Source: Sweltsa coloradensis (taxonomy: Eukaryota; Arthropoda; Insecta; Plecoptera; Chloroperlidae). From it: a stretch of DNA of 64,000 nt. Made by a program: the position numbers and the translations under genes. Position 1 is the first letter of the stretch. Each line of letters begins with the position of its first letter. The notes under the pieces are model-generated. The model searched no databases and was not told the DNA's origin. It saw only the letters and a list, made by a program, of their open reading frames with translations. Of this stretch, positions 12,691 to 24,649 are shown in pieces. The stretch lies in NCBI GenBank assembly GCA_024449915.1, contig JAMZAV010000051.1, forward strand, positions 744,001-808,000, given 5' to 3'.

Positions 12691-13266
12691 TCTCTGGTAT
12701 TATTAACGCATGGGGGATTTCTTACAATGCTATATCTATGTTAGGCTGTAGGAGGTCTTATATAATATGAGAATAAGAATATTGAGAATATACAAGTCTC
12801 TTTTGGTAAATGGTCATGTGGCTCGAAGCCTCTCCCCTGGTATGCTTCAGTCTCTGGTGCAAAGCAGCTATTACTAAAAGTCTGATGTGTGCCAGAGTTG
12901 GGTATGATTCTTTCTTTGTAATTTTATCTCACCCTAGGGGTGGAATGTTAACCTGTGCTTCCATTGTTGCACTACTCGCGTAGTTTTCACTCGTCCTGCA
13001 GCTATTCAGAGAGCAATATTTTATACAGGGTTTCCAGTGCATTCATTATGTGGGATGCATTATGTTCAAAACCTCAGTTGCCCTTCAAAAACTCTTCACC
13101 AGGATCAATCATCTCCTTCATACTTCATGCATGTTTTCAAAAATATGACATTCTTTATTTATTGGTTCATCTAGTACTAGTTATTATTATACTGGATTAG
13201 CTTCTTTCTTTAGATAGTTTGCTTTATAATGGAGCCAAAAAGTTGGTACACCATGTCTGCTTGTGT

Positions 13267-13904
13267 CAGTGGCGGATCTAGGACATAATCATGGGGGGGG
13301 GGGCGATTTGCGTGTGCATGTACAGTCGTGGGAAAGGGACTAAGCGTGGACGCACGGAGGGTATGGGGGGCGGAGCCCCCCATTAATTGCAACGCAAGCG
13401 AAAATTTTGAAAATCAGGTTTTTAGAGTGCATTTGGTGCGTTTTAGAAAAAAGTGGTGGGCGGAATGCAATACGGAAACAATGTAGTTTGTGTGCACCAA
13501 TTTGTTTTGTCGTCATGTCGAGCTTACAATTTACAGCATTGGCCAAGATTGCAACATTATTATACACGTTTGATCTTATTTTCAATTCATCATTTTATTT
13601 ATTTATTAAACGTCTATCCTATTTAGTTGAAAACGATTCACATAGGAGGACAACTTAATAAATCGAAGTACACTGATGCAGACACATTTCAGAGGCAAAC
13701 TGATTATTTCTGACAACATAAAGGAAAGTTGATTTTTATTGGGAGTTTAAAATAAATAGCGCCGCAGGCGAAAATTTTGAAAATAAGGTTTTTAGAGTGC
13801 ATTTGGTGCGTGCACAATAAAATAATAAAATCATTTTTTTTATTTTTAAAGAATCATGGGGGGGGGCGATCGCCCCACCGCCCCCCCCCCTGTATCCGCC
13901 ACTG
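13267..13904. mobile_element. hAT-like non-autonomous element, 638 bp, inside a LINE remnant
   Basis: The 8-bp duplication GCTTGTGT lies at 13259-13266 and 13905-13912. The ends are CAGTGGCGGATCTAGGAC and, inverted, CAGTGGCGGATACAGG. G-runs follow each end, and a 45-bp direct repeat (about 13395-13440 and 13765-13815, GAAAATTTTGAAAAT...GCATTTGGTGCG) lies inside. No coding capacity. Confidence 0.9.
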
Positions 13905-14235
13905 GCTTGTGTGGTAGTTGCAGTCCTGTTATCTAATAACCACCATGATGCATTGCATTCTTTTCTATCCATTTCTACAATGGCTTTTTTAAATTTAAAT
14001 ATCCAAACTTTCTTGATTTCCATCACTTTACCACAGCAACACATCATCTGCGAACTGTTTTTAATTTAGATCTCGCTATCTTGAATATTGTCAGCTAGGT
14101 CATTAATGTAGGACGGCTCCCTGGGGAACCCCAGTCTTAATTTGCCTTTTGTTTCCATATCTATGCTCAGATTTCTGGCTCAAGAAATTCTTCGTCTATC
14201 CATAGATGTTATTTGGTATGCTTATCTGTTATTTT

Positions 14236-15098
14236 TTTGGACAGTCTTTCGTAATTCTTCGTTCACTTATTAAATACGAGTCATCTTTTAAATTGTCACA
14301 AGTACACAGCTTAATTACTATTGTTGGTTGTCAACGTTGACATTGAGTCTGCGAGCTGTCGCCAATTCTTGGTGGTGTAGTTACTGGTACAACATCAGTA
14401 GTCGTCTTTGTGGCAAATTGTTGTCCACGTAAAAATGTCCCTTAACTTGGATGAAACTATTGCACTCTTTTATACTAGCCCTAAATATAATTTTAAAAAA
14501 CAAAATTCGGCCAATAAACCATTTTCCCGCACCTTAAGTCGGATCACTTATTGTTTGACATCCCCACTTGTTTGCAATTAACCATTGATAGCCAGAATAC
14601 TTGAAGCAAAATCACTATGTAGACATCTTCCAATGGGGGTGGAATCTACATTTGAATCTACATGGCCATATGCAACAATAATGCAGTTCTTGTTTGAGAA
14701 ACTTAAACAAGGCTACATTAGTTTAGTTACTTACGGAGACTTGGAAATTCAAACTACATTTCATTGTTTACTTGATGTGACTAGCTAAGATCAAGCTGTC
14801 AGCAGAATAAAATTTCAGGTGGGAAATTCTGCAGTGGTAGCTTACCGATATTCAATGTTACTTTATAGTTTATAATGATGACACGTAACGACAAGAAAGA
14901 TTCTCTAGGAAATAATGAGATTTAAAGAGCTTTAGTCAAATCCCACCAGCTCTCGGTAAATGATACACCCCTGAGAAGATGTCTCAAACCAGCCTAAATT
15001 ACAACACTTAGAAGCCTGGATTTCTACGCATAGGCCTAAATAAAATATAATAAAATAAATTCATATTGAGAATCTAACCAATCTCACTATATCTATAC
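14236..15098. other. Non-coding stretch
   Basis: No gene recognised; AT-rich with no clear repeat structure. Confidence 0.4.
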
Positions 15099-15106
15099 AG
15101 TACTAG

Positions 15107-15997
15107 CAGGGGCGGCTCGTGAGTTATCATCGTGGGGGTGCACATAATTTCGAAGTCTTATTCTGCGGGAAACAAAGGGGTCTGGGGCGCAGCCCCAGCC
15201 GCCGGAGGCGAAATTTTTTTCAGATACTAATGGTCTGAAGTACCCGGAAAACGACTTAAGAGTATATTTTTTTGAATTTATTGGTCGGGAAAAACTCCCC
15301 TGTGTAATTGTTACTTATGGAAAACCATCCAAAAAATTAATTATTATATGGTTAATTAAATATTACATACCCGAATAATGTCCCTTCATCTCCTCCGACA
15401 CGCGCCTCAAACATCACATCGTATATTTATTTTAAAATGAAGTCCATTTCTAATTTTTCGTCGAATGGTCGTTTTAAAAAACTGTTTATTTTTAGATCGC
15501 TTATTACCGAAGTCATATTATGATTTCACTTCACAGCACGATAATAATTTTAGTACTGTTTGCTCACTTCACCAACCCTGTCGCAACAACTTTCACTAGC
15601 TACTTAGCGGATTGTATTTGTGGGGGTGAATGAATGCTGCGCCTGCGAGCAAAAAAATAACTGGTTTTGACCCAGTCGCTTGCGCGATCTTCCAACCTTT
15701 TTCAGACGTGATTTCAAAAGATGGCCCGGGGCTCGTTCTGCCATGCCGACTGTAGAAAACGATAATAAAAATGAACTCACATTCGGAGAGCACCCTCCGG
15801 TGGCAGCACTTACCTACTGAAGAATGACTCCTGCCGAATATGCCTTGCTTTGGGCCGGCCAAAATATCCATGCAAACAATCCAACGATTTATTGGGAATA
15901 TTACGAGATTTGCTTCGAACCTGAAATTTGGAATTTAGTTCGCGCAGATATTTGGGGGTGCGCGTGCACCTGTGCACCTATACACGAGCCGCCCCTG
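15107..15997. mobile_element. hAT-like non-autonomous element, 891 bp
   Basis: Perfect 8-bp duplication AGTACTAG (15099-15106 and 15998-16005) and perfect 15-bp inverted ends CAGGGGCGGCTCGTG. A GC-rich hairpin-prone block (GGGGCGCAGCCCCAG, about 15183-15197) precedes a GGCGAAA tract, as in several other elements here. Open frames inside do not resemble a transposase. Confidence 0.92.
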
Positions 15998-16489
15998 AGT
16001 ACTAGTATTGCCTGCACACTTATTACAACAATCTATTTTCAATGGAAGACATTTAAACAATGCATTGTGTGGCCCGTTGCAATGGTGGCTCCAAATTCAC
16101 AGTTTACAAAAAACTTTCATTGTATTGTAATGATAGGTCAAAATACAAAAAAAACAAACCAAAACTGTGATTCGAATTGCGGACCGTCTGCAAAACCCAC
16201 ATGATCAAAAAGCCACACAACATGCTATAGCCATTTCAATACTATACAGTAGAATCTTCTCTAGTAGATTAACATTAATGAGGATGTGTGCAAAACATAA
16301 ACAAATATAAAGCAAACTGTTCTCGTTATTAATTTTTCCTAATGTGTGTGTGTGTCAAGTGTGTTGCTATACAGCTTAATCAATGCAATGGTGTTATCCA
16401 TTACAATAGATTAGGATAAAAGAAAAGTACATAACAAAAATCTAAGCTTTATGCGAGATTCGAACCCAGCTGTTTCATGAAGTGATAAA

Positions 16490-17060
16490 TCATTGGATGA
16501 GCGTAGCGAAAACTTCAATTTCACTGACCCCTCAAAAAATTTAGCTCCAATGTTTTTTTTTTTTTCTGTCTGTTTGTTTGTTCGCACGCTACTGGGCAAA
16601 CGGCATATGCGATCTTGATGAAAATTTGAGGGGACCTTCGAAATCTCTGAACTTAGACTTGCCACGTTTTTGGGTACAATCGAAGAAATATTTCTCATGA
16701 ATATCGTACTTTTACGATTTTTTTCGATTTTTAGTGCGATATTTTCGTGACATTTGGGCCGATTCTGACCAAACGGGTGGGGCTAGAACGTTCATATTTC
16801 ACATGGACATTAATGTAATGGTGATGTATTGCTTTTTGAAAGAAAAAGTTGAAAAAATTATCCAGAAAACATATAAATAAAGGTTTTTAATTAAGTTTTT
16901 TGAGGAATTTAATAACAATTAACAAGTGACAATAGAAACTTGACAACAATCACCTACAATGCGTTCAAAAAACACTTTATAAGTAAAGAGATCCCAAGCA
17001 AACTAAAAACTTACAAAAAAGCTCATCCATCAATGCGACGGGACTTTAGCGTTTTTTCCT
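16490..17060 (-). repeat. Dispersed repeat copy
   Basis: Begins TTGGATGAGCGTAGCGAAAAC and ends AAGCTCATCCATCAATGCGACG. It contains the shared central block (TTCGAAATCTCTGAACTTAGA, TGGGTACAATCGAAGAAATA, TTTTCGTGACATTTGGGCC). This is one of the longest copies; it shows no coding potential. Confidence 0.7.
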
Positions 17061-17319
17061 AGTTAAATAGTGCAGAGACTTGGAAATTAAGTGAATGTAG
17101 CCTATGGCTTAGAATAGCTTTCCTGTAGGGGGGGGGGGGGGGGGGGCATTAAAAATATGGAAGTTTATGAACAACAAAGACATTTTCCAGTATCTTTTTG
17201 AGATAGTGAGAAAGCTTCATTGCACTAATATAGGAGGGTCAATTAGAATAATAGTAACATTCAATCTGTTCTATTATGCTGCCAGAAGCAGGAAACTGCG
17301 ATTGTTGATCTTTTACTAA

Positions 17320-18370
17320 CATATGGCGAAAAAGTCTTATTCGGAATTCGAACTCACGTCCTCATTATGCCATATGCTACAGTTATTATGATTTTTGTTG
17401 ATCAACGTCTCTATAAATGCAATATCGCTATAGACGATGAGTGGTGATAGATGACAATGAAGGACAATTACAAAAAAAATATGCAGGATTTGAACCCACG
17501 CCCTTGAAAATGCCATACGTTTTGATGATAAAAATTATTATTGATGCAATATTGCTATATTCGAGTCGATAAATAAATAATAAATATATAAAATAAATTG
17601 TATTTAGAGTCAACCCACTCAAGTTATATAACTGATTTTCAGTGGGGGACAGTAAATCAAAGCGACCCAGCCAGCCTTGTAGGCCCCGACGCAATCGACG
17701 AGTGAGCGATAACCAATCAAAGATCAATATTTTTAATAGGAAACAGAGCGATCAGAGGTATGGACTGTGCGAACACCCGCGGATCAACGCCAGAATAAAA
17801 AAGGCCGATACACAACAACTTTGAATTTATTATGTGCCTCATTGCTAGGACGGCTCCAAAGTCACCGTTTACAAACTCCTAAGACAAGAACTGATGGACT
17901 TAAGTCCAAATCGGAAGTTGAAAAACTTCTGACTTTGGCGGGAATCGAACCCTGGACACTCTGCATTAGAAGCAGATACGCTAACCACAAGACCAACGAG
18001 CCACACAATAAGTATAAGTTTCAATAATAGTAAGTAATGACATGACGATGAAGGACAATTGCAAATAAAAGTGTTATTTGGGATTCGAACCTAAGTCCTC
18101 GTAAATGCCATACGCTTCGATTATGATTTTTGTTGCTTAACATCTCTAGGTTTATCAATGCAATATTGCTATATTTGAGACGATATTTGGTTAAGATGAC
18201 GAAGGACAATAATTACAAAAAACATGACGTGTTATTTGGTTTTCGAACACATGTTCTCGTTAATGCCATATGTTTTGATGATCATGATTTTTGTTGCTTT
18301 ACGTTTGTATTAATGCAATCTGGCTAAATTCAAGACAATGAGTGGTGATGAATGAGGATGAAGGACAATA
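17320..18370 (+). repeat. Tandem array of about 135-150 bp units with tRNA-like boxes, split by a SINE
   Basis: At least four diverged units: about 17320-17450, 17450-17585, 18030-18180 and 18180-18370. Each carries GATGAAGGACAAT, a GGATTYGAAC box, ATGCCATAYG and TGCAATATTGCTA. The SINE-like element at 17585-18012 sits between units two and three. A related single unit lies at 19755-19870 (GGGATTCGAACCC). Confidence 0.6.
17585..18012 (-). repeat. tRNA-derived SINE-like element
   Basis: Read on the minus strand, about 18003-17935 is tRNA-like: a GTGGTTAGCG A-box region, an anticodon-like stem-loop TCTGC-TTCTAAT-GCAGA and the B-box GGGTTCGATTCCC. A long non-tRNA body follows, ending near TTGTATTTAGAGTCAAC. 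A diverged copy is at 41130-41480. It interrupts a tandem array. Confidence 0.65.
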
Positions 18371-18389
18371 ATGGGTAAGATAAAAAGCA

Positions 18390-18700
18390 ATATAATCGAT
18401 AAAGAACTAGGACTGGAATTAGGAAGAAATGTGTTTGGACTTATGAAAGAGGTAGGCATGCCGAGGATCCCAATTCCCAAGAGGAGACTTTAAAGCAGAG
18501 GAGGGAAACAAAGTGAGAAGACCACAGTGTGAAATGTGGAAGGTTGATTGAAGAAGACTTTTGAGAGCGAGATGATTGTTCGGAGCAGGTGGCGAGAGTG
18601 AAGCTGTGGGAATATAGGAAAGAGTGGAGATACAGGTGGAAGATGAGGAAGAAACTGCCAAGCTTAGTTATCGATACTGCCATGGCCTTATAATGGTGGA
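18390..18700 (+). repeat. Diverged repeat shared with 19940-20120
   Basis: The blocks at 18440-18610 and 19960-20115 share a purine-rich pattern in the same order (GAGGATCC, GACTTTRAAG, GGAAGGTTGATT, GCGAGATGA, GGAGCAGGT). They may be 3' pieces of the same RTE-like family as 18.9-19.4 kb. The ORFs over them are not credible genes. Confidence 0.45.
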
Positions 18701-18714
18701 ACGTGTATATTTGT

Positions 18715-18890
18715 GTACAGTTTCAAGACACGATGTTATAAAGGGCCATTTGAGATTGGTACGATGCTTTAGCATCTACATAAAACAAAAAAGAAGTTAA
18801 GTCAATTTAAGAAATTCACCAAAATGCCTATTTGTACAAATTATAGATTATATGGTAAAAAAAATCATGTTTTGGTGTAAAAGCCCCTTT
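18715..18890 (+). repeat. 3' fragment of the 643-bp element
   Basis: Matches the last part of the family, from TTTCAAGACACGATGTTATA to AAAAGCCCCTTTA, then joins an RTE-like remnant directly. Confidence 0.7.
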
Positions 18891-19430
18891 AATGACTGTT
18901 ATGCAGAGATTGGGGAAGAAACACTGAAAGTGGTGGAGAGTTTTAGCTACCAAGGAAGTGAATTAATGGGAAGTAGGAAGATTAGAAAGGAGATAAAACA
19001 TAATACAAAAGGTCAGTTAGTACTTCTTTCTACCATACCAGTGTGTGAAAAGTCTGGTGTTGGGGGGCCATGGGAGATAAGAGAGGAGAACCAGATGCAG
19101 GCAGAAGATTCCCGAAGAGCACAGTGGACAAAGCGAGAAGGGACAGGACACTAGACTAGATAAATGCTGGGTGTAAAGAAGTTATACGAGAAGCTGGGAA
19201 GGATTCGGTTGAGATGGTTTTGACATAATTACGGGAACAATGGTGGAAGTGAGGATGCCAAGAAAGAGACAGAGACTTAAAAGGAGAAAGCTGGTAAGAT
19301 GTGGAGGATATACGATCATTGGTCATCGTTTGCGAGAGGATAGAAAGTGAAAAATTTTTATTACAAAATCCAAGCTAACCCTGCCAGAAGGGGGCAACGG
19401 CTTTAACTTTAGATAATGATGAATAAACTC
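18890..19430 (+). pseudogene. RTE-like LINE remnant
   Basis: The plus strand encodes ETLKVVESFSYQGSELM, equivalent to the VDEFKYLGS motif after the RT palm, and further on IRLRWF (about 19200), the C-terminal motif seen at 38.5 kb, then a lysine-rich stretch. Stops and frameshifts are frequent. It abuts a fragment of the 640-bp repeat (18715-18890). Confidence 0.6.
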
Positions 19431-20119
19431 ACCACCTTCAAAATATAAAAACAAAAAAATTTGAGTGCAAAGGGTTAATACGTAGTAATGATACTATCTA
19501 GTAGTAAAATATGGCTTTGGTTGAAACCTCTCTTTGGGTAACCCCAATCCAACTAAGTTTAAAATGGCTCTATTTTGTAGTATTTAATTAAAATTAGATT
19601 GAACTGAATGTCAGTTTAATCTTTAAATTGATTTTGAACTGTTTGCTAGTCCTATGAATACAATTCTATCATTCATACGACATTAGTTTTTTGTTGATGT
19701 TTTTCAATTAAATAAAGATAAAATTTCCGAAGGAGATACAATTTTTTATACTTAACATCTCTATAAATGCACTAAAGCGGTTAGGAAAATAAATGTGACC
19801 TATGAGGGATTCGAACCCATGTCCTCGTAGAGTCTTACACTTCAGACGAGCGCCCTAATCGTATGTGCCACCGCAGACAGCCTGAAGAAGATTCAAATAG
19901 CCTAATGTTCTGATGCAGGAAATGTGTATAATTACGTTTTGTTACTTTTTTGTACCAAGATGTATAATAAGGGTATACATGTAGAGGATCCTAAGATGAG
20001 ACTTTGAAGTGGTGGAGGAATAAAAAGTGGGAATACAAAGAGAGAAATGGGGAAGGAAGGTTGATTCAAGATGTTGTTTGCGTGCGAGATGAATTGTGGG
20101 AGCAGGTTGTGGGAAGTCA

Positions 20120-21034
20120 AAGAAAGGACATACTTGGTAAAGGAACTTTTAAGTGAAGGCATTCCGTTTCGAACCTTCGAAGGAACAAGATCCTGCATGT
20201 GTCCAGGAACTTTTAACTGAGCAACTTCTTATTTTCTGGCAATGTTTTCAAAAAGTTCCTTGTACCACCGAGTAGTGTAGGCCTACTTTTCTGCTTGGTA
20301 TAACCGCTTAGGGTCGCTCGTAAGTCTTCATTAACAATTTCCCTATCTGTTGTGAACCATTTATTACAATTGATAGACACGATCCAGGATTTTGATGAGT
20401 GGGTTGTATTCTGCGATCTCATGCAGCTAATGGCAATTATAATGGGATAGCCATGATTCACGGCCTCCACCGTGGTCCGGGACGGGCATTGGCTTGCAAG
20501 TTACACGTCGAGTTACTCTGCTGTCATAATACTGCATGTTCAATTAAACCAGAACTTCAAAAATAGAATAAAATACAATTTAGGAACTTAGTTTCTTTTT
20601 ACTGGAACTGTTTGTGGGGAGTTTCCGAGGCCAGCACATAGATGAGTTTAAGCGCTTAGCTTTCTATTTTTGTGGGTAAATGGTTAATAACGTCCGTTAT
20701 CATATTTCACGTGAAGGCTAATAAAGAATCTATAAAATCCAGTAAGCATTTTCATGAATTAAAAATTCACAGATTTAGAATAAAACAATATGAAATCTCA
20801 CTAATTTACCAAATGTTTGGGAACTTCGGGAATTTACTCCACCAATTAAGATTTTTATCACTAATTTTCTTACGTTTAGTAAAATGTGAAGCAATGTGAA
20901 CGTGCAGATTAATTTTCTAAATCATACAACGAACGGTTCCATGTTGTACATTATCCATTTTTGACTTTCTGGGCTTATGTCTCGCAATGAATTTTCTAGG
21001 CTTAAATTTTGAGATGAAACAAAAAGGTTTGGCG
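20120..21034. other. Non-coding stretch
   Basis: No gene recognised; short open frames on both strands lack domain features. Confidence 0.4.
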
Positions 21035-21760
21035 CTCTGCAAATGCTTATTTTAGTCGCATTGATGGATGAGCTTTTTTGTAAGTTGTTAGTATGCGTGG
21101 AATCTCTTTACTTTTTCAAGTCCGATTGCAAAATCATTTTTGTTAAATTAGGATAATTTTTACAAGTAGTATAAATTGCTATGGTAATACCAATTAATAG
21201 AATGTAAAATATGTGGAGGCCTGAAAACTTTGCTTTTTGTATGCATTGTAGGAGATTGTTAAGTTTCTATAGTTACTTGTCAATTGTTGTACACCTCAAA
21301 AAAATGATATTATTGTCTTCAGGCCCACAGTCTCCTATGAGAGACACTCGCGGTGCAGTATAGTAAATAGGAAACGGTGGGTCTGAGGAGGTTAAAACTT
21401 TTATTTCTATGGATTCTTGCTAACTTTTTTAAAAAGACCCTACAACACCATTACCTTAATGTCCATGTAAAATATGAACGTTGTAGCCCCTCCCGTTTGG
21501 TCAAAATAAGCCCAAATATCACGAAAATATCGCACTAAAATAAAAAAATACCCAATCGTAAAAGTACGATATTCACGAGATATATTTCTTCGATAGTACC
21601 CAAAAGCGTGGCAGGTCTAAGTTCAGAGATTTCGAAGGTCCCCTCCAATCGCATATGCCATTTGCCCGGTAGAGCGCAAATAGACAAAAAAAAACACCAG
21701 AGCTAATTTTTTTGGGGGGGGTCAGTGAAATTGAAGTCTTCGCTTCGCTCATCCAATTAA
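21035..21760 (+). repeat. Dispersed repeat copy, near full length
   Basis: Same family as 16490-17060, in the opposite direction: GTCGCATTGATGGATGAGCT at the left and GCTTCGCTCATCCAA at the right, with the same internal block order. The family also carries a run of A then G before the final module. Confidence 0.7.
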
Positions 21761-21864
21761 CATTCAGGCAAAATTTGGAAATGATATTACTAACATTCAG
21801 CTGCAATCATCAACACCTGAGCAAGCGTATTTTATTTGCCTCAACCTTAAGTGCCCTGCCCCCT

Positions 21865-22518
21865 CTTTGTGGGGTATTATTCACCCGCTTAACTAAAAAA
21901 ATATGTTTCATTCAGGCTAACTAGTTATGAATTTAAAAGCAACAGAAAAATTATTGGGTGTACCTTGACCCAAATAAAAATTGGCAAACTTGGTAATTTT
22001 CTAGCTAGGTCCCATAGGCAAAAATGTCCTATAAGAAATAACGTGGGGGCAATCTTTCTACTCCGTGTCCGTGACCTTGGAGGATTTTGATCAAAAAAAT
22101 ATTGTTCATTATTGACGTACTTGTCAGCCTTTTCTGTAAATCTGCTATGTTTTGTTTTGTAATTTAGGCAAGTGGTTCGGTCAAAATATTCCGATTACCG
22201 AGAAAGAGTGTGATTTTGGAAGGCATATTTTTGCGTGTTTGAGTGTATATTTGTGCACAGTTTGAAGACACTATGTTATAAAGGACCATTTTAGGATGCT
22301 CTAGTACCTATGTGAAACAAAACATAAGGTTAAAGCCGATTTAAGAAGTTCCTTAAGCCTCCAATTTTTGCCAATTTCAGGGTAAAAAAAAACTTAAAAA
22401 TTTCGTTTAAAATCACAGTTACAAGATAAAAAAAATTTTAACGGTCATTTTAGTGAGTAATTATGCAAGAGATTATGTGGTCAAAAATAATTTTTTGGGG
22501 TAATAGCCCCTTTTAGAG
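21865..22518 (+). mobile_element. Second copy of the 643-bp element
   Basis: Collinear with 5533-6175 from GGGGTATTATTCACCCGC to GGGTAATAGCCCCTTTTA, including the landmarks TAGGTCCCAT, TTTTGATCAAAAAAATA and GACACTATGTTATAAAGG. The terminal inverted repeat is clearer here (GGGGTATTA against GGGGCTATTA). No target duplication was recognised. Confidence 0.8.
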
Positions 22519-22924
22519 GATATATGACATGCGTTTTAGCCACATTCCTAATCGCTCGGCAGACTGACACCACAGGTGTTTGAAATTTTGAACAGATCAT
22601 GAAAGTGGAAATATTGGGCTCTACACTCTACAGTAACACTCGTCTAAAATTGGTTTTAAAACCATTTTTAAATAATAAATTGATTTTCAAGATTTTTGAT
22701 TATGTTAAAAAGTTCAAAATTTACTATATTCATGAATTTGTATGGCTGTCCATGTGCTTTATTTACAACTTTACAAAGTTGCATATACTTCGGATGCTTC
22801 TTGGCCGAGCGAATAGGTATTTGCTTACTGCCTAATGTGTTTTATTCCCTCTTAAGAGGTTAAGACATACAAAGGAATTGAACTTAAAATTTGTAGGGCC
22901 TATTAATGAATTGAATCTTTTACT

Positions 22925-23340
22925 AGGCTGCTTCGTGAATGCTTTTTCCGATCGCATTGATGGGAGAGCTTTTTTGGTTGACTATTTCTGTCAAATGTTT
23001 ACTGTTTCGTGTCGTCATTGTTAACGTGTTTCATTCGAGTATGCAAATGTTATATAAAGACAAGAGAATGAGTGAACCACGTCTGCCTTCAACAATACGA
23101 GACGACTAACTGTGATCTTGCGAGTCCGAGATAAGACCAAGAATTGACACGTGCCTCACCGCAAAAAAGGTGCGGCCCTAAAGACAAGATTTTAATGAGA
23201 AATATTTCTTCGGTTGTACCCAAAATCATAACATATGTAAGTTCAGTGATTTCAAACTTTCTTAAAAAGTTTCATCAAGATCGCAGTAGATTTTTTCCCG
23301 GTCGAGGGGTAAATACTACGGAAATATCGCAGTACAATTT
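22925..23340 (+). repeat. Dispersed repeat copy, internally deleted or rearranged
   Basis: Left module GGCTGCTTCGTGAATGC...GATCGCATTGATGGGAGAGC, then after unrelated sequence the central block GAGAAATATTTCTTCGGTTG and TTTCATCAAGATCGCAGTAG. The right-hand end module is missing. Confidence 0.55.
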
Positions 23341-24300
23341 TTTTTAAATTGTATATTGGTGTGAGATAGGATCCAACAGGTAATTCCATGCAATGAACTA
23401 TGTGGCTCCAGGGAGAGTAGAACATTGTTTTATCGATGTAGCTCATAGTTCGATCCAAAGAGGTTAAAGGGATCGTTCACCTCTTATGTAAAGGTGTACC
23501 CAGACGTCTATTTACCTAAGTAGACTCCATTTACAACAAATTCTTTCTCGAAAATAATCATAATCACCATATATTAATTGTTAAATATGTAATGAAATTG
23601 ACTACGTTTTCGCCACTTCGCTGTACTGGCAACAACGCACGACACGGCCTTGGCTTCGAAGTCGAGTAGCCGGGTGTCGCGGCGAACTGAGTTATCGTAT
23701 TGGACATTTAAAGATGCTTGGTGAGGGGGGAAATGACATGTAGTCAAATATGGCATACTCGCTTCAAATTAGGTTGAAATAAAAACACATGCCATGTGTT
23801 ATTCGGCTCAAGTGTCAAGTGTAGAGGTGTTTATGAAGTTATGTCGTTTTGACAATCGACTTGATAAGCGCACAGCGCACTTACTGTATACACATACAAA
23901 ACCCTGTACACCTAGCCGAAATATATATTTACTGCCGATACCAGTACGTTATTTGTTCATCCTTTTGTCGAATATGCTGTTGAGCCTGTTGATGTGGATT
24001 TTTAAATCTTTGTTTGTGTTTGGAAGGGTTCTTCTAATCTATATACCAAAAGATATATTATGAGTGGGGTGTGCCTGCATACTCGAACGATATAAACAAA
24101 AAGCGATAAGCTAATGGGACTAAGAAGGAAGAGAATAAACATTAAACACTGTCCAGAAACCTTACGCAGACCTCTTCACATCAGTTGGACACGTGCACTC
24201 GTTTCGATCAATCGTTCATGATGACATTGAGGAGTGGTGTAATAGGTGCAAAAAAATAAGAATGTTTATTATACGTTACAGGGCAAGCGAATTCTATTCA
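23341..24300. other. Non-coding stretch
   Basis: The block GTGTGAGATAGGATCCAACAG...GGGAGAGTAGAACATTGTT (23359-23430) recurs inverted in part at 27400-27478, so it belongs to an unnamed dispersed repeat. The region 23590-23710 is more GC-rich, without a gene I can support. Confidence 0.4.
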
Positions 24301-24337
24301 GTAGTGTTCGTGTAGAGTTTGTACACAAAGTGTCAAA

Positions 24338-24401
24338 ATGTCAACCGACAAAGAGTCAAATTGTTGCGACGAGAGTGACTTTATTAGTGAATTGCTTGAA
24401 C
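24338..24401 (+). other. Possible first coding exon, unrecognised
   Basis: An ATG opens a frame reading MSTDKESNCCDESDFISELL, followed by GAAC/GTGAGT, a strong donor. The segment is acidic, and the upstream 100 bp shows no obvious repeat. No continuation exon was found; the next 200 bp run into a minus-oriented LINE copy. It could be chance. Confidence 0.18.
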
Positions 24402-24649
24402 GTGAGTCGGCGCAGTGTATAATAACTAAGCATATAGTAGTTTTGGGCAGATGATAGTTTTCAAAGATGTTCTCAATATTTTATGCCACGAAAAGCTTTG
24501 GAAAAAAACATCTATCAGTACAATAGAGAAACATTGATGTCTGGCGTAATAAAGTAAGCATACCTCCTCATTGTTTATGTCTACAATTACGAACAGAAAC
24601 TGATCTAACAGGCAACAAAGATTTGTCTCTTCTTTCTTCTTCTCTAATG

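Larger units (their letters stand above)
10750..14235 (-). pseudogene. Older, degraded I/Nimb-like LINE copy, split by two insertions
   Basis: The pieces at 10750-11126, 12691-13266 and 13905-14235 correspond, in order, to the RNase H tail, the linker and the RT region of the younger copies, all minus-oriented and without usable frames. For example 12960-13080 parallels 12260-12400, and 14040-14130 parallels the RT region at 26280-26400 (ACATCATCYGC). The younger LINE (11127-12690) and a hAT-like element (13267-13904) interrupt it. The stretch matching 11580-12000 of the younger copy is absent. Confidence 0.65.

Noticed and set aside
17935..18003. Possible true tRNA gene on the minus strand
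   Set aside because: It has a B-box and an anticodon-like stem-loop, but no well-paired acceptor stem, and it is followed by a long body shared with 41130-41480. It fits a SINE head better.
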